Source: Faecalicatena fissicatena (GTDB taxonomy: Bacteria; Bacillota; Clostridia; Lachnospirales; Lachnospiraceae). From it: a stretch of 64,000 bases of DNA. Location: NCBI GenBank assembly GCA_001028025.1, contig LDAQ01000019.1:1-64000 (forward strand). Direction: 5' to 3'. Positions 6,741-14,636 of this stretch are shown here, one piece after another. The notes beneath the pieces were generated by a model. The model was not told where the DNA came from and made no database searches. It saw nothing but the letters and a program-made list of their open reading frames with translations. Made by a program: the position numbers and the translations under genes. The number at the start of each line of letters is the position of its first letter. Position 1 is the first letter of the stretch.

Positions 6741-8600
6741 TTGGAAAAGCAAGCTGGCAGGAAACGGGGGCCAAAAGTCATTGATAAGTTTAAAACCTGG
6801 TGGGCGGGTCTGGGGATACGGAACAGGCTGCTGCTGATGTTCAGCGCGCTTGTTATTATCTCGGTAAGCCTGTGCGCTGCGGTATTGTCTATATACTGGT
6901 CAAGGGAGCGGATCACAAGTTTCGATACATATGCGGATGAAATCACGAAGCAGGTCAGCAAGTCTGTGGATGCATGTCTGCAGAACATAGACAGGCTGGC
7001 AATCTCCATTGCATACAGCGACAATATGCAGCAGGTACTGAGTGTGGATTACGGAGAACATTTCGAAATGTATGCCCCCAATGAAAAACTGGCCGGCTGG
7101 TATCTGGCAAATGCCCAAAAGTCCTACAACGGGATTCAGTCGATCTATGTTTATGACCTGCAGGGACATTTGTTTTCTACACCCATGAATTTTGCCAATT
7201 TCGACTATAAACTGGAGCAGGAGGAGTGGCTCCCGGAATTTGCCAAGTCGGATGCCCGTACCTGCATCATCGGACCTTATGTCAACAAGCAGGAAACTTA
7301 TCCGAAAGAGGAGATTATTTCTATCGTACGCAAGGTAAAGAATATGATGACGATGAAGGATGCGGGATATATTTTCATTAATGTAAAAATCGAGGATATT
7401 CTGAATGATAATTTACAGAAAATCTGGGAGGCAGACGGCGGTACACTGCTGATCGTCACGGACACCAATCAGATTGTCTTCGATTCCGGTGATCTGTTCA
7501 GGGGAAAAAACGGCATGGATGAAGGCTGGTTTTCCAAACTGCAGAAGGCCGGCAGCCATTTTGACTATCAGTATCAGGGCAGGAAGAGCCGCGTGGTCTT
7601 TTCTTACAGTGAAAACAGCGGCTGGTATGTTCTGCGGATCGCAGATCATCAGGAGCTGTACTCCAGTGTACACAAGATGCTGACGATTTCTGCAGTAATA
7701 GCAGCATTAATTATTCTGGTAATATTTCTGCCTATGATGGCCTTTGCGAATGGCTTTGTATGGCCGATTATCAGGCTGCAGAAAAGTATGCTGCGTCTGA
7801 CGAATGATAACTTTGATCCCTTCACAGAACCGGAAGATGATAATGAAATAATACTGCAGCCCAATGGCGGAGATGAGATTGCCCTGCTCACCGAGAGTTT
7901 CAACCACATGGCGCTGAGGCTGTATTCCATGATTCAGACGATTTACCAGACAGAGAATGAAAAGCATAAGCTGGAGATTGCAGCCCTGTCGGCTCAGATT
8001 AATCCTCACTTTACTTATAATACACTTGGTACAATCAAGCAGATGGCGCTTTTACAGAATGCCGGAGGAATCGCGGATCTGACGGATGCAATAACCAATC
8101 TGCTGCGCGCCACTGCGAAATATGGCGATGGGAGCAGCACTCTGCAGAAGGAACTGGATTTGATCCGGGATTATATTTTTATTATGCAGATGAGATATTA
8201 TGACAATTTTAAATGCAGCGTCACGACGGAAGATGGGACGCTGAATCAGCCGATGCCCTGTATGCTGATACAGCCCATTGTGGAAAATGCAATATTTCAC
8301 GGCATCTATGGAATTGACCGTCCGGGTGTCATTGACATCCATGTGCACATTACGGACGGAAAGCTCTGTATCACTGTGGCGGACAATGGAAAGGGCATAC
8401 ATCCTGAACAGATGAAGATGTTTCTGGAAGGACCTGGCCATACAGAAAATAAGTACGAAAACGTGGGTGTCTATAATGTACACCGGAGACTTCAGCTGCA
8501 CTATGGAACAGAATATGGGCTGCGGTTCAAAGAGAATCATCCATATGGGACAACCGTTACGATTTTAATTCCATTGAAGGAGGAAAATATATATGTATAA
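6741..8600 (+). CDS. YesM/LytS-type sensor histidine kinase of glycan locus 1
   Basis: Membrane sensor kinase of 619 residues. TM1 lies at about 25-52, followed by a large extracellular sensor domain, TM2 at about 313-335, a HAMP linker, and a His_kinase domain with the phospho-acceptor His423 in AQINPHFTYNTL. The ATPase domain has the N-box PIVENAIFHGI and the G-box VADNGKGI. Such kinases usually sense extracellular saccharides, directly or through a binding protein. The start is TTG at 6741 with GGAGG 10 nt upstream; the nearby ATG at 6733 is out of frame. The gene overlaps the response regulator by 8 nt, so the two are cotranslated. Confidence 0.9.
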   Translation: MEKQAGRKRGPKVIDKFKTWWAGLGIRNRLLLMFSALVIISVSLCAAVLSIYWSRERITSFDTYADEITKQVSKSVDACLQNIDRLAISIAYSDNMQQVLSVDYGEHFEMYAPNEKLAGWYLANAQKSYNGIQSIYVYDLQGHLFSTPMNFANFDYKLEQEEWLPEFAKSDARTCIIGPYVNKQETYPKEEIISIVRKVKNMMTMKDAGYIFINVKIEDILNDNLQKIWEADGGTLLIVTDTNQIVFDSGDLFRGKNGMDEGWFSKLQKAGSHFDYQYQGRKSRVVFSYSENSGWYVLRIADHQELYSSVHKMLTISAVIAALIILVIFLPMMAFANGFVWPIIRLQKSMLRLTNDNFDPFTEPEDDNEIILQPNGGDEIALLTESFNHMALRLYSMIQTIYQTENEKHKLEIAALSAQINPHFTYNTLGTIKQMALLQNAGGIADLTDAITNLLRATAKYGDGSSTLQKELDLIRDYIFIMQMRYYDNFKCSVTTEDGTLNQPMPCMLIQPIVENAIFHGIYGIDRPGVIDIHVHITDGKLCITVADNGKGIHPEQMKMFLEGPGHTENKYENVGVYNVHRRLQLHYGTEYGLRFKENHPYGTTVTILIPLKEENIYV

Positions 8601-10167
8601 GGTGATTATTGCAGACGATGAACCCCTTTTGCGGTTTGCAGTACGCAATCTGCTGAGCTGGGAAGATTATGGCTTTACTGTTGCAGGGGAGGCGGGAGAT
8701 GGACTTGAAGTATTGAAACTGGTGCGGGAAACCAATCCGGATCTTATTTTTACGGATATCCGTATGCCCAATATGGATGGCCTTGAGATGGTGAAACGCC
8801 TGCAGAAGGAGAGTACGGCGTCGGTTGTAATCTTAAGCAATTATGATGATTTCAATTATGCGCAGGCGGCTCTCCGCCTGGGAGTAGATGATTATGTGCT
8901 TAAGTCTGCCCTGGATGAAGAACATTTAAAGACGATTCTGGAAAAGGAACGCAGAAAACTTGAGACATTTCATGAACAGAATCCGCTGCGGGAGCATCTG
9001 GAAAAGAAAACAAACAATACGGCGGCAGTACTGAAGGATATCATTCACCGTAAAGGTACGCCGGATGCCATCGAAGCGGCGGCTCTGGATTTGGTATCCA
9101 TATTAAAAGAACCATATTATGTGATTTTTATTGCAGATTCAGAGGTCGACTATCTGAATCACATTTACGAGTCGGAGGAAAACTCTCCCATTTCCATGTT
9201 TAATAACTTTATAGAGAATATTGTGGGAGACCGGCTCCATAACCGCGGGTGCTATTTCCTCATCAAAGATGCAGGATGTGTTGTCGTGCTGCCCAGACAG
9301 GACTTTGATAAACTGGATGGTGAAGGTCTTCTGCACAGTATAACGAATTTACTCGAACGCTATACGAACCGGATCTATCTGGCAGGAATCAGCAGCCTGG
9401 GGCAGGGAATTGAACAGTTTTATGCGCTGTATCAGGAGAGTATATTTGCGGCGGACCGGTATTTTTTTGATGAGACAAAGCGGGTGATCTCGTATGAAGT
9501 GTCCGGTGCGCCTTCTTCGAATCATATGCGCAGCCTGCTGGAGCAGTTTTTTGAACAGGCGGGTGAAATGTCCTGGGTATCCGGCATACCGTCCACAATT
9601 ATGGAAATGCTGGATGAAATAAAAGAGACACGGCTTTTGTCCGCCAACTGCAAAACAATTCTCAGCAACGTTCTTTTGCTCTATGGGATCAAGCTGACGG
9701 GCGAGCATAAGGATTTCATGGACTTAAATGAACGATTTGCAGAAAAAATACAAAGTGCCGGCACTTATTCGGTTATGCGGCAGGAGGTGGAGAATCTTCT
9801 GGATCGTATGGGCAGCTGTGTGAATGAAATGGGAAAATATTCGCTGCCGGTTCTGCAGACGATTCAATGGATTAAGGACAATTACAAAGAGCGAATCACA
9901 CTGGTGCTGGCTGCGGAACAAATGTCGGTTCATCCAAACTATCTGAGCCGTATTTTTTCACAGCAGACCGGTAAGTCATTCAGCACCTACTTAAGTGATT
10001 ACCGCATGGAGAGAGCGAAAGCGCTGCTTCTGGACCGGACCCTCACGGTGCAGGAAATCGGGGAAAAGGTGGGAATACCGAACGGAAAATACTTTGGGGA
10101 TGCCTTCAAAAAGTGGTGCGGCATGTCCCCGCGCGAGTACCGCCAGATGGTTTTAAAGCAGAAATAG
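8593..10167 (+). CDS. AraC-type (YesN-like) response regulator of locus 1
   Basis: A 524-residue regulator. The N-terminal receiver domain has acidic residues ADDE (7-10), the phosphorylated Asp55 in FTDIRMP and the conserved Lys in DYVLKSAL. A middle region of about 300 residues has no clear family. The C-terminal AraC double helix-turn-helix (about 420-520) contains the hallmark VGIPNGKYFGDAFKKWCGMSPREYR. It is presumably phosphorylated by the upstream kinase and activates the adjoining transporter and hydrolase genes. Two TAGGGAG boxes 33 bp apart in the gap before the binding-protein gene are possible targets. Confidence 0.9.
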   Translation: MYKVIIADDEPLLRFAVRNLLSWEDYGFTVAGEAGDGLEVLKLVRETNPDLIFTDIRMPNMDGLEMVKRLQKESTASVVILSNYDDFNYAQAALRLGVDDYVLKSALDEEHLKTILEKERRKLETFHEQNPLREHLEKKTNNTAAVLKDIIHRKGTPDAIEAAALDLVSILKEPYYVIFIADSEVDYLNHIYESEENSPISMFNNFIENIVGDRLHNRGCYFLIKDAGCVVVLPRQDFDKLDGEGLLHSITNLLERYTNRIYLAGISSLGQGIEQFYALYQESIFAADRYFFDETKRVISYEVSGAPSSNHMRSLLEQFFEQAGEMSWVSGIPSTIMEMLDEIKETRLLSANCKTILSNVLLLYGIKLTGEHKDFMDLNERFAEKIQSAGTYSVMRQEVENLLDRMGSCVNEMGKYSLPVLQTIQWIKDNYKERITLVLAAEQMSVHPNYLSRIFSQQTGKSFSTYLSDYRMERAKALLLDRTLTVQEIGEKVGIPNGKYFGDAFKKWCGMSPREYRQMVLKQK

Positions 10168-10285
10168 TTAAATAAACAGGAAAAAAAGATATCAAAACTG
10201 AAATAGGGAGATTACGGCCGAAAGGATGATAAAGATTAGGGAGTATACGTTATCATATAAGGTTCAAAGTTGCCGGAAAGTTATG

Positions 10286-10291
10286 TATAAT
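10286..10291 (+). promoter_or_regulatory. Candidate -10 box for the locus 1 transporter operon
   Basis: TATAAT (10286-10291), preceded 17 bp earlier by only a weak -35 (TTCAAA, 10263-10268), as expected for an activator-dependent promoter. Direct repeats TAGGGAG at 10204-10210 and 10237-10243 lie upstream. Confidence 0.4.
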
Positions 10292-10344
10292 CCAAACTAC
10301 AAAATACTTCAGGAATGAAGAAATAAAGAAAGGGAGGATTAGGA

Positions 10345-11646
10345 ATGAAAAGATGGAAGAGGTGCCTGGCAGTTGGTCTGGCAGTGGCAACGATGGGAGC
10401 AACAGCAGCCTGCGGGAATGCAGACAGTGAGAAACCCAAGGAGAAATCCGGTGAGAAGCCTAAAATTGTTTTCTGGGATATGGTATGGGGGAATGAGGAG
10501 TCCATTACCATTGCCGAAGAGATGTGTGCAGAATACAGTAAGGAAAATAACGTTAATGTCGAGTATCAGAGCGTGCCATGGGATAACTTTTACCAGACGT
10601 TTCTTACAGCAATTGCGGCAGGGGAGGCTCCGGACTGCAGCAGCGGTTCCAGCTACATGCCGATGCAGTTCTATGATATGGATGCCATCTATCCGCTGGA
10701 CGACATGATTGCGGAAATGTACGAAGACGGCGAAATTGATGATTATGTTATGAAGGATCTGGTAGAGGGCTACAAGTACAAAGACCACTATGTTGCTCTG
10801 CCAACGGGAATTGACATGCAGGTTGCATACTGCCGTACAGATATTCTGGAGGAACATGGGCTGTCTGTTCCGACCAACTGGGACGAGTTCCGTCATTGTC
10901 TTGAAGTGCTGGCAGAACCTGAGAACAATAAGTATGGTATGGTTCTGATTGGAAACGGAAACAACGGAAAGACCATGTTCCAGTGGACAATTAACAATGG
11001 CGGGGGACTCTTCAATGAGAACGGTGAGCCGGACTGTGTGACTGACCGCAATATTGAAGCAGTTGATTATCTGCTGGGGCTTATTAATGACGGTCTGGTA
11101 AATCCCGCCAGTGCAGGTCTGACTTCAGATGATTCCAAGTCCGCTTTTGCCAAGGGGGAAGTTGCATTCCACTGGGGAAATCCGGGACTGGTATCCCAGC
11201 TGCCTGATCTGGCCGACAAGATTGCGGTTCTGCCTCCTCTTGAAGGTCCTCACGGGGACAAGGCTTCCGTTTACTGGAATGGAGGGCTGATGGCTTATTC
11301 CCAGAGTGAGTATCCGGAGGAAACCTGTGACTTTATGCGCTGGTTTGCTGCAAATATGACGTCTTATTGCGTGGACGGTAAGTACTCCATGTTCCCGGTA
11401 CGCAACACGGTTCTGGAAGATCCTGCTTATGCCGAGGATCCGGTGGTTCAGGACATTGTTGAAGATTATCTGCCTGTTATGAAGAATATCGCGGCCAATA
11501 GCGATGAAGTGTTCAGTGAACTGAGTGCAGTTGAGTCTGACGGCACCCTGGACGCAGTGATTCAGAGTATGTTCACTCAAGGTGTAACGGCAGAGCAGAT
11601 TCTGGAGAAGGAACAGGAAAATCTGGAAATGATTCTTGGACAGTAA
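10345..11646 (+). CDS. Sugar ABC transporter substrate-binding lipoprotein (locus 1)
   Basis: A 433-residue extracellular solute-binding protein of family 1 (CUT1). It has a lipoprotein signal: basic n-region MKRWKR, hydrophobic core and lipobox ATAAC with the lipid-modified Cys at about 23, followed by a charged linker. It would capture an oligosaccharide outside the cell and hand it to the two permeases encoded next. GGGAGG precedes the ATG. A 15-bp hairpin separates it from the permease genes, which usually lets the binding protein be made in excess. The substrate cannot be told from sequence; the neighbouring alpha-mannosidase points to a mannose-containing glycan. Confidence 0.9.
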   Translation: MKRWKRCLAVGLAVATMGATAACGNADSEKPKEKSGEKPKIVFWDMVWGNEESITIAEEMCAEYSKENNVNVEYQSVPWDNFYQTFLTAIAAGEAPDCSSGSSYMPMQFYDMDAIYPLDDMIAEMYEDGEIDDYVMKDLVEGYKYKDHYVALPTGIDMQVAYCRTDILEEHGLSVPTNWDEFRHCLEVLAEPENNKYGMVLIGNGNNGKTMFQWTINNGGGLFNENGEPDCVTDRNIEAVDYLLGLINDGLVNPASAGLTSDDSKSAFAKGEVAFHWGNPGLVSQLPDLADKIAVLPPLEGPHGDKASVYWNGGLMAYSQSEYPEETCDFMRWFAANMTSYCVDGKYSMFPVRNTVLEDPAYAEDPVVQDIVEDYLPVMKNIAANSDEVFSELSAVESDGTLDAVIQSMFTQGVTAEQILEKEQENLEMILGQ

Positions 11647-11665
11647 TTGTCGGGAGTAACTTATA

Positions 11666-11703
11666 TGACGGGAACAAAACGCAAAGCCGTTTCGTTCCCG
11701 TCA
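11666..11703 (+). terminator. Intercistronic hairpin between binding protein and permease
   Basis: TGACGGGAACAAAAC (11666-11680) and GTTTCGTTCCCGTCA (11689-11703) form a 15-bp stem with one imperfect pair and an 8-nt loop. No T-run follows, so it is more likely an mRNA stabiliser or partial terminator than a full stop. Confidence 0.6.
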
Positions 11704-11725
11704 CTTCATAGATAGGAGGTTCAAT

Positions 11726-12610
11726 GTGAAAGTGCAACGAAGCTTGGCGGGGAGAAAGAGAGATTATATGTTGTCCATGGGTTTTTTGTTACCCTCGGTC
11801 ATACTGATCGGCTTCGTAAATCTCTATCCGGTCATCACCGGTATCCTCTACAGTCTGAAAGACGGAAATATTGTAAATACAGGAAACTTTGTCGGACTTC
11901 AAAATTATCAGTCAGTGATCACCAGTTCCAGGTTCTGGAACGCAATGGGGTTCTCCCTGCTGTTTTCACTTGTCACGATTATAGGAAGTTATCTGATTGG
12001 GCTGGCCCTTGCATTGATTCTGAACAAGGATGTGCCCGGCCGTGGATTCTTCCGCGCGGCATTTATTATTCCCTGGGTGATTCCGACGATTGTTTCTGTT
12101 TCTGCATGGAGATGGCTGATCAATGATCAGGGCAGCCTGATTAATGTGCTGCTCGGCTATCTGAATATTGGGCCGATTATGTTCCTTGCAGATCCCGCTT
12201 GGGCGCGTGTCACGGTGTGTATTATAAAGATCTGGATCAGTTATCCGTTTGTACTCATATCTCTGCTGGCTTCCCTGCAGAGCATTGGGACGGAGATGTA
12301 TGAATCTGCGCGTCTGGATACTTCCAGCGGAGCAAAGCTGTTCCGCTATATCACCCTGCCCCACCTGAAGCCGACTTCGATTATTCTTGTGATATTACTG
12401 ACGGTCTGGTCATTCAATGACTTTGGCCTGATTTATCTCCTGACAGGGGGCGGTCCGGATATGGCGACAGAGAACATGGTATATCTGGCTTATCTGTATC
12501 CGTTTAAATATAACAAGATCGGTCCTGGTTCAGCGATTGCCGTGATTACATTAATTTTGCTCATGATTCTGGCGTATATCATGATGAAAATGCGTCGGAG
12601 TGAAGAATAG
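11726..12610 (+). CDS. Sugar ABC transporter permease, MalF/UgpA type (locus 1)
   Basis: Inner-membrane permease of 294 residues with six predicted membrane segments. It has the EAA-type loop around YESARLDTSSGAKLFRYITLP that docks the ATPase. It forms the channel with the next permease. The start is GTG at 11726 with GGAGG 6 nt upstream; the ATG two bases earlier runs at once into a stop. No ATP-binding subunit is encoded nearby, so a shared MsmX-type ATPase elsewhere in the genome probably powers the transporter. Confidence 0.9.
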   Translation: MKVQRSLAGRKRDYMLSMGFLLPSVILIGFVNLYPVITGILYSLKDGNIVNTGNFVGLQNYQSVITSSRFWNAMGFSLLFSLVTIIGSYLIGLALALILNKDVPGRGFFRAAFIIPWVIPTIVSVSAWRWLINDQGSLINVLLGYLNIGPIMFLADPAWARVTVCIIKIWISYPFVLISLLASLQSIGTEMYESARLDTSSGAKLFRYITLPHLKPTSIILVILLTVWSFNDFGLIYLLTGGGPDMATENMVYLAYLYPFKYNKIGPGSAIAVITLILLMILAYIMMKMRRSEE

Positions 12611-12621
12611 GGGGAGAGGAT

Positions 12622-13449
12622 ATGAAAACAAAAGCGCATACCACGAGATGGATATTGTTTGCTGTATTATGTGTTGTATTTGTGATTACGTATCTGCCTA
12701 TATTCACAATTATTGCCAACAGCTTCCGCAGCGAAGCGGAGATCATGGCCAAAGGATTTTTTGATTCTGTATATACGCTCGATACATATAAGAAACTGCT
12801 TTCCAATTCCGAATTTGTAGGATATCTGAAGAACAGCCTGCTTATTTCGGTAGTCAGTGCATTTGCCAATATCTGTATTTCCGCCTTTGCAGGCTATGCA
12901 GTTTCTCGTTTTAAAAATAGACTGGTTAACGGGTACTCGAACCTTTTGCTGCTTTTACAGATGTTCCCGCTGATTCTGTGTGCAGTGCCGCTGTTCATCG
13001 TTTTCCGCTCCGTGAATCTGATGAACTCTTACACAAGCATCATTATATTATATACGGCCACATCACTGCCTTTCACCACATGGATGTTCAGGGGATACTT
13101 CGATGAAATACCGGAAGAGATTGAACAGGCTGCATGGATTGACGGCTGCGGGCGTTTCAAGTCTTTCCTGAAAGTCGTGCTGCCGCTGTCAGGGCCTGGT
13201 ATGGCATCCGTTTCGATTTATTGTTTCCTGCAGGGATGGAATGAATTTTTCCTGGCGAACATTTTCCTGATGGATAATGCAAAACGTACACTTCCGGTGG
13301 GGATTTCCATGTTTATCAATCAGTACAGCAGGGATTACGGCCGCCTTTCCTGTGCGGCAGTGCTGGCCATGATACCGACGTTTATTTTCTTCCTGGTAGG
13401 ACAGAAGTATATTGTGGGCGGTGCAATTTCAGGATCGGTTAAAGGGTAA
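12622..13449 (+). CDS. Sugar ABC transporter permease, MalG/UgpE type (locus 1)
   Basis: Second permease subunit, 275 residues, with six membrane segments. The ATPase-docking loop EQAAWIDGCGRFKSFLKVVLP and the C-terminal signature GQKYIVGGAISGSVKG are typical of CUT1 MalG-like permeases. It starts 11 bp after its partner, with GGGGGAGAGG before the ATG. Together they would import the oligosaccharide processed by the three downstream enzymes. Confidence 0.9.
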   Translation: MKTKAHTTRWILFAVLCVVFVITYLPIFTIIANSFRSEAEIMAKGFFDSVYTLDTYKKLLSNSEFVGYLKNSLLISVVSAFANICISAFAGYAVSRFKNRLVNGYSNLLLLLQMFPLILCAVPLFIVFRSVNLMNSYTSIIILYTATSLPFTTWMFRGYFDEIPEEIEQAAWIDGCGRFKSFLKVVLPLSGPGMASVSIYCFLQGWNEFFLANIFLMDNAKRTLPVGISMFINQYSRDYGRLSCAAVLAMIPTFIFFLVGQKYIVGGAISGSVKG

Positions 13450-13533
13450 GTATTGGGGTGCCTCATTTTTAAACAGGGTATGATGATATTCAGTAAGATT
13501 ATAAAATGATTATTTGTTGAGGAGGAAAACAAA

Positions 13534-14583
13534 ATGACATCAAAAGAACGTGTCAAGGCAGCCGTAAAATACGGCAATCCAGACAGGGTTCCGGCAGCTT
13601 TCGAGGCAGTACCTCCGGTAACTGCCCGTCTGCTGAAAGAGTATGGCTTTTCCAGCGTGGACCAGATCTATGATAAGTTTCAGATTGATATCGCTTCCAT
13701 CCATTCCCGATATATCGGACCGGAACAAAAAGAGAGCCGGAATGCGAGGGGGGATCTGGTGAGGGAGACCTACTGGAACTATGAAGAAACGATGTACACT
13801 ACCGATGTGGATACATATTTCACGACGACCCGCTATCCGCTGCAGAACTGCCAGACGATTGCGGATGCAGACAAAATGGCATGGCCGGATCCTGACTGGT
13901 TTGATTATGAGCATATCAAACGCCAGTGCGAACACTACAAGGATAAAGCGATCATATTTGGCCATGAAGGTCCTTTTCAGATCGTTACCTTCCTGATCAG
14001 TATGGAGGACTTCTTTGTGCTGATGATGGAGGAGCCGGATGTGGCAAAGCACATTCTGAAGCGCATGCTGGATTTTGAACTGGAATATTATGAGCGTACA
14101 TTGATTGCGGCGGACGGCCAGATTGATTTTATCCGTCCACATGATGATTATGGTACGCAGATCAGTATGCTGTTTTCCATGGATATGTGGAGAGAATTTT
14201 TTAAAGAAAACACAAAGAGGCTGGTTAATCTGGCCCATAAGTACGGTGCATTTTACCAGCAGCATTCCTGCGGAGCAATTGCGCCCCTCATACCGGAACT
14301 GATTGACTGCGGCGTTGACGTTCTCGAACCTCTTCAGAAGGTGCCGGGCCTTTACCCGGAGGATCTGCAAAGCCACAGAGGGAAGATCTGTTTCCACGGA
14401 GGCATTGACACGCAGAATCTTATGCCCCACGGAACACCTGAGCAGGTAGCACATGAGGCGCGGCATTATATGGAGCAGCTGGGGAAGGGCGGAGGATATA
14501 TCCTGATGTCCAGCCAGGGACTGGAGCCGGATGTGCCGACGGCAAATATTGAGGCCCTTTTTACTGCCGGCAGAGAGATATAA
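13534..14583 (+). CDS. Uroporphyrinogen decarboxylase-like (UroD/MtaA superfamily) protein
   Basis: A 349-residue cytoplasmic protein of the UroD/MtaA/CmuA TIM-barrel superfamily. The segment QHSCGAI (H-x-C-G) matches the metal-binding motif of the corrinoid methyltransferase branch, and the C-terminal part has ICFHGGIDTQ and GGGYILMSSQGLEPDVPTAN, typical of this branch. True UroD of haem synthesis is unlikely because no haem or corrinoid gene is nearby. Related proteins recur in sugar-utilisation clusters with no assigned function. Here it lies in the same transcription unit as the sugar permeases and two glycosidases. AGGAGG precedes the ATG. Confidence 0.75.
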   Translation: MTSKERVKAAVKYGNPDRVPAAFEAVPPVTARLLKEYGFSSVDQIYDKFQIDIASIHSRYIGPEQKESRNARGDLVRETYWNYEETMYTTDVDTYFTTTRYPLQNCQTIADADKMAWPDPDWFDYEHIKRQCEHYKDKAIIFGHEGPFQIVTFLISMEDFFVLMMEEPDVAKHILKRMLDFELEYYERTLIAADGQIDFIRPHDDYGTQISMLFSMDMWREFFKENTKRLVNLAHKYGAFYQQHSCGAIAPLIPELIDCGVDVLEPLQKVPGLYPEDLQSHRGKICFHGGIDTQNLMPHGTPEQVAHEARHYMEQLGKGGGYILMSSQGLEPDVPTANIEALFTAGREI

Positions 14584-14636
14584 TCCGGCAGGGCGTACTT
14601 GAATCAATTGCGGATATGAAAGGAGAAATAAAAAGT

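Noticed and set aside
13540..14607. A 355-codon ORF antisense to the UroD-like gene
   Set aside because: No ribosome binding site and no recognisable domain; the plus strand encodes a clear family member over the same stretch.
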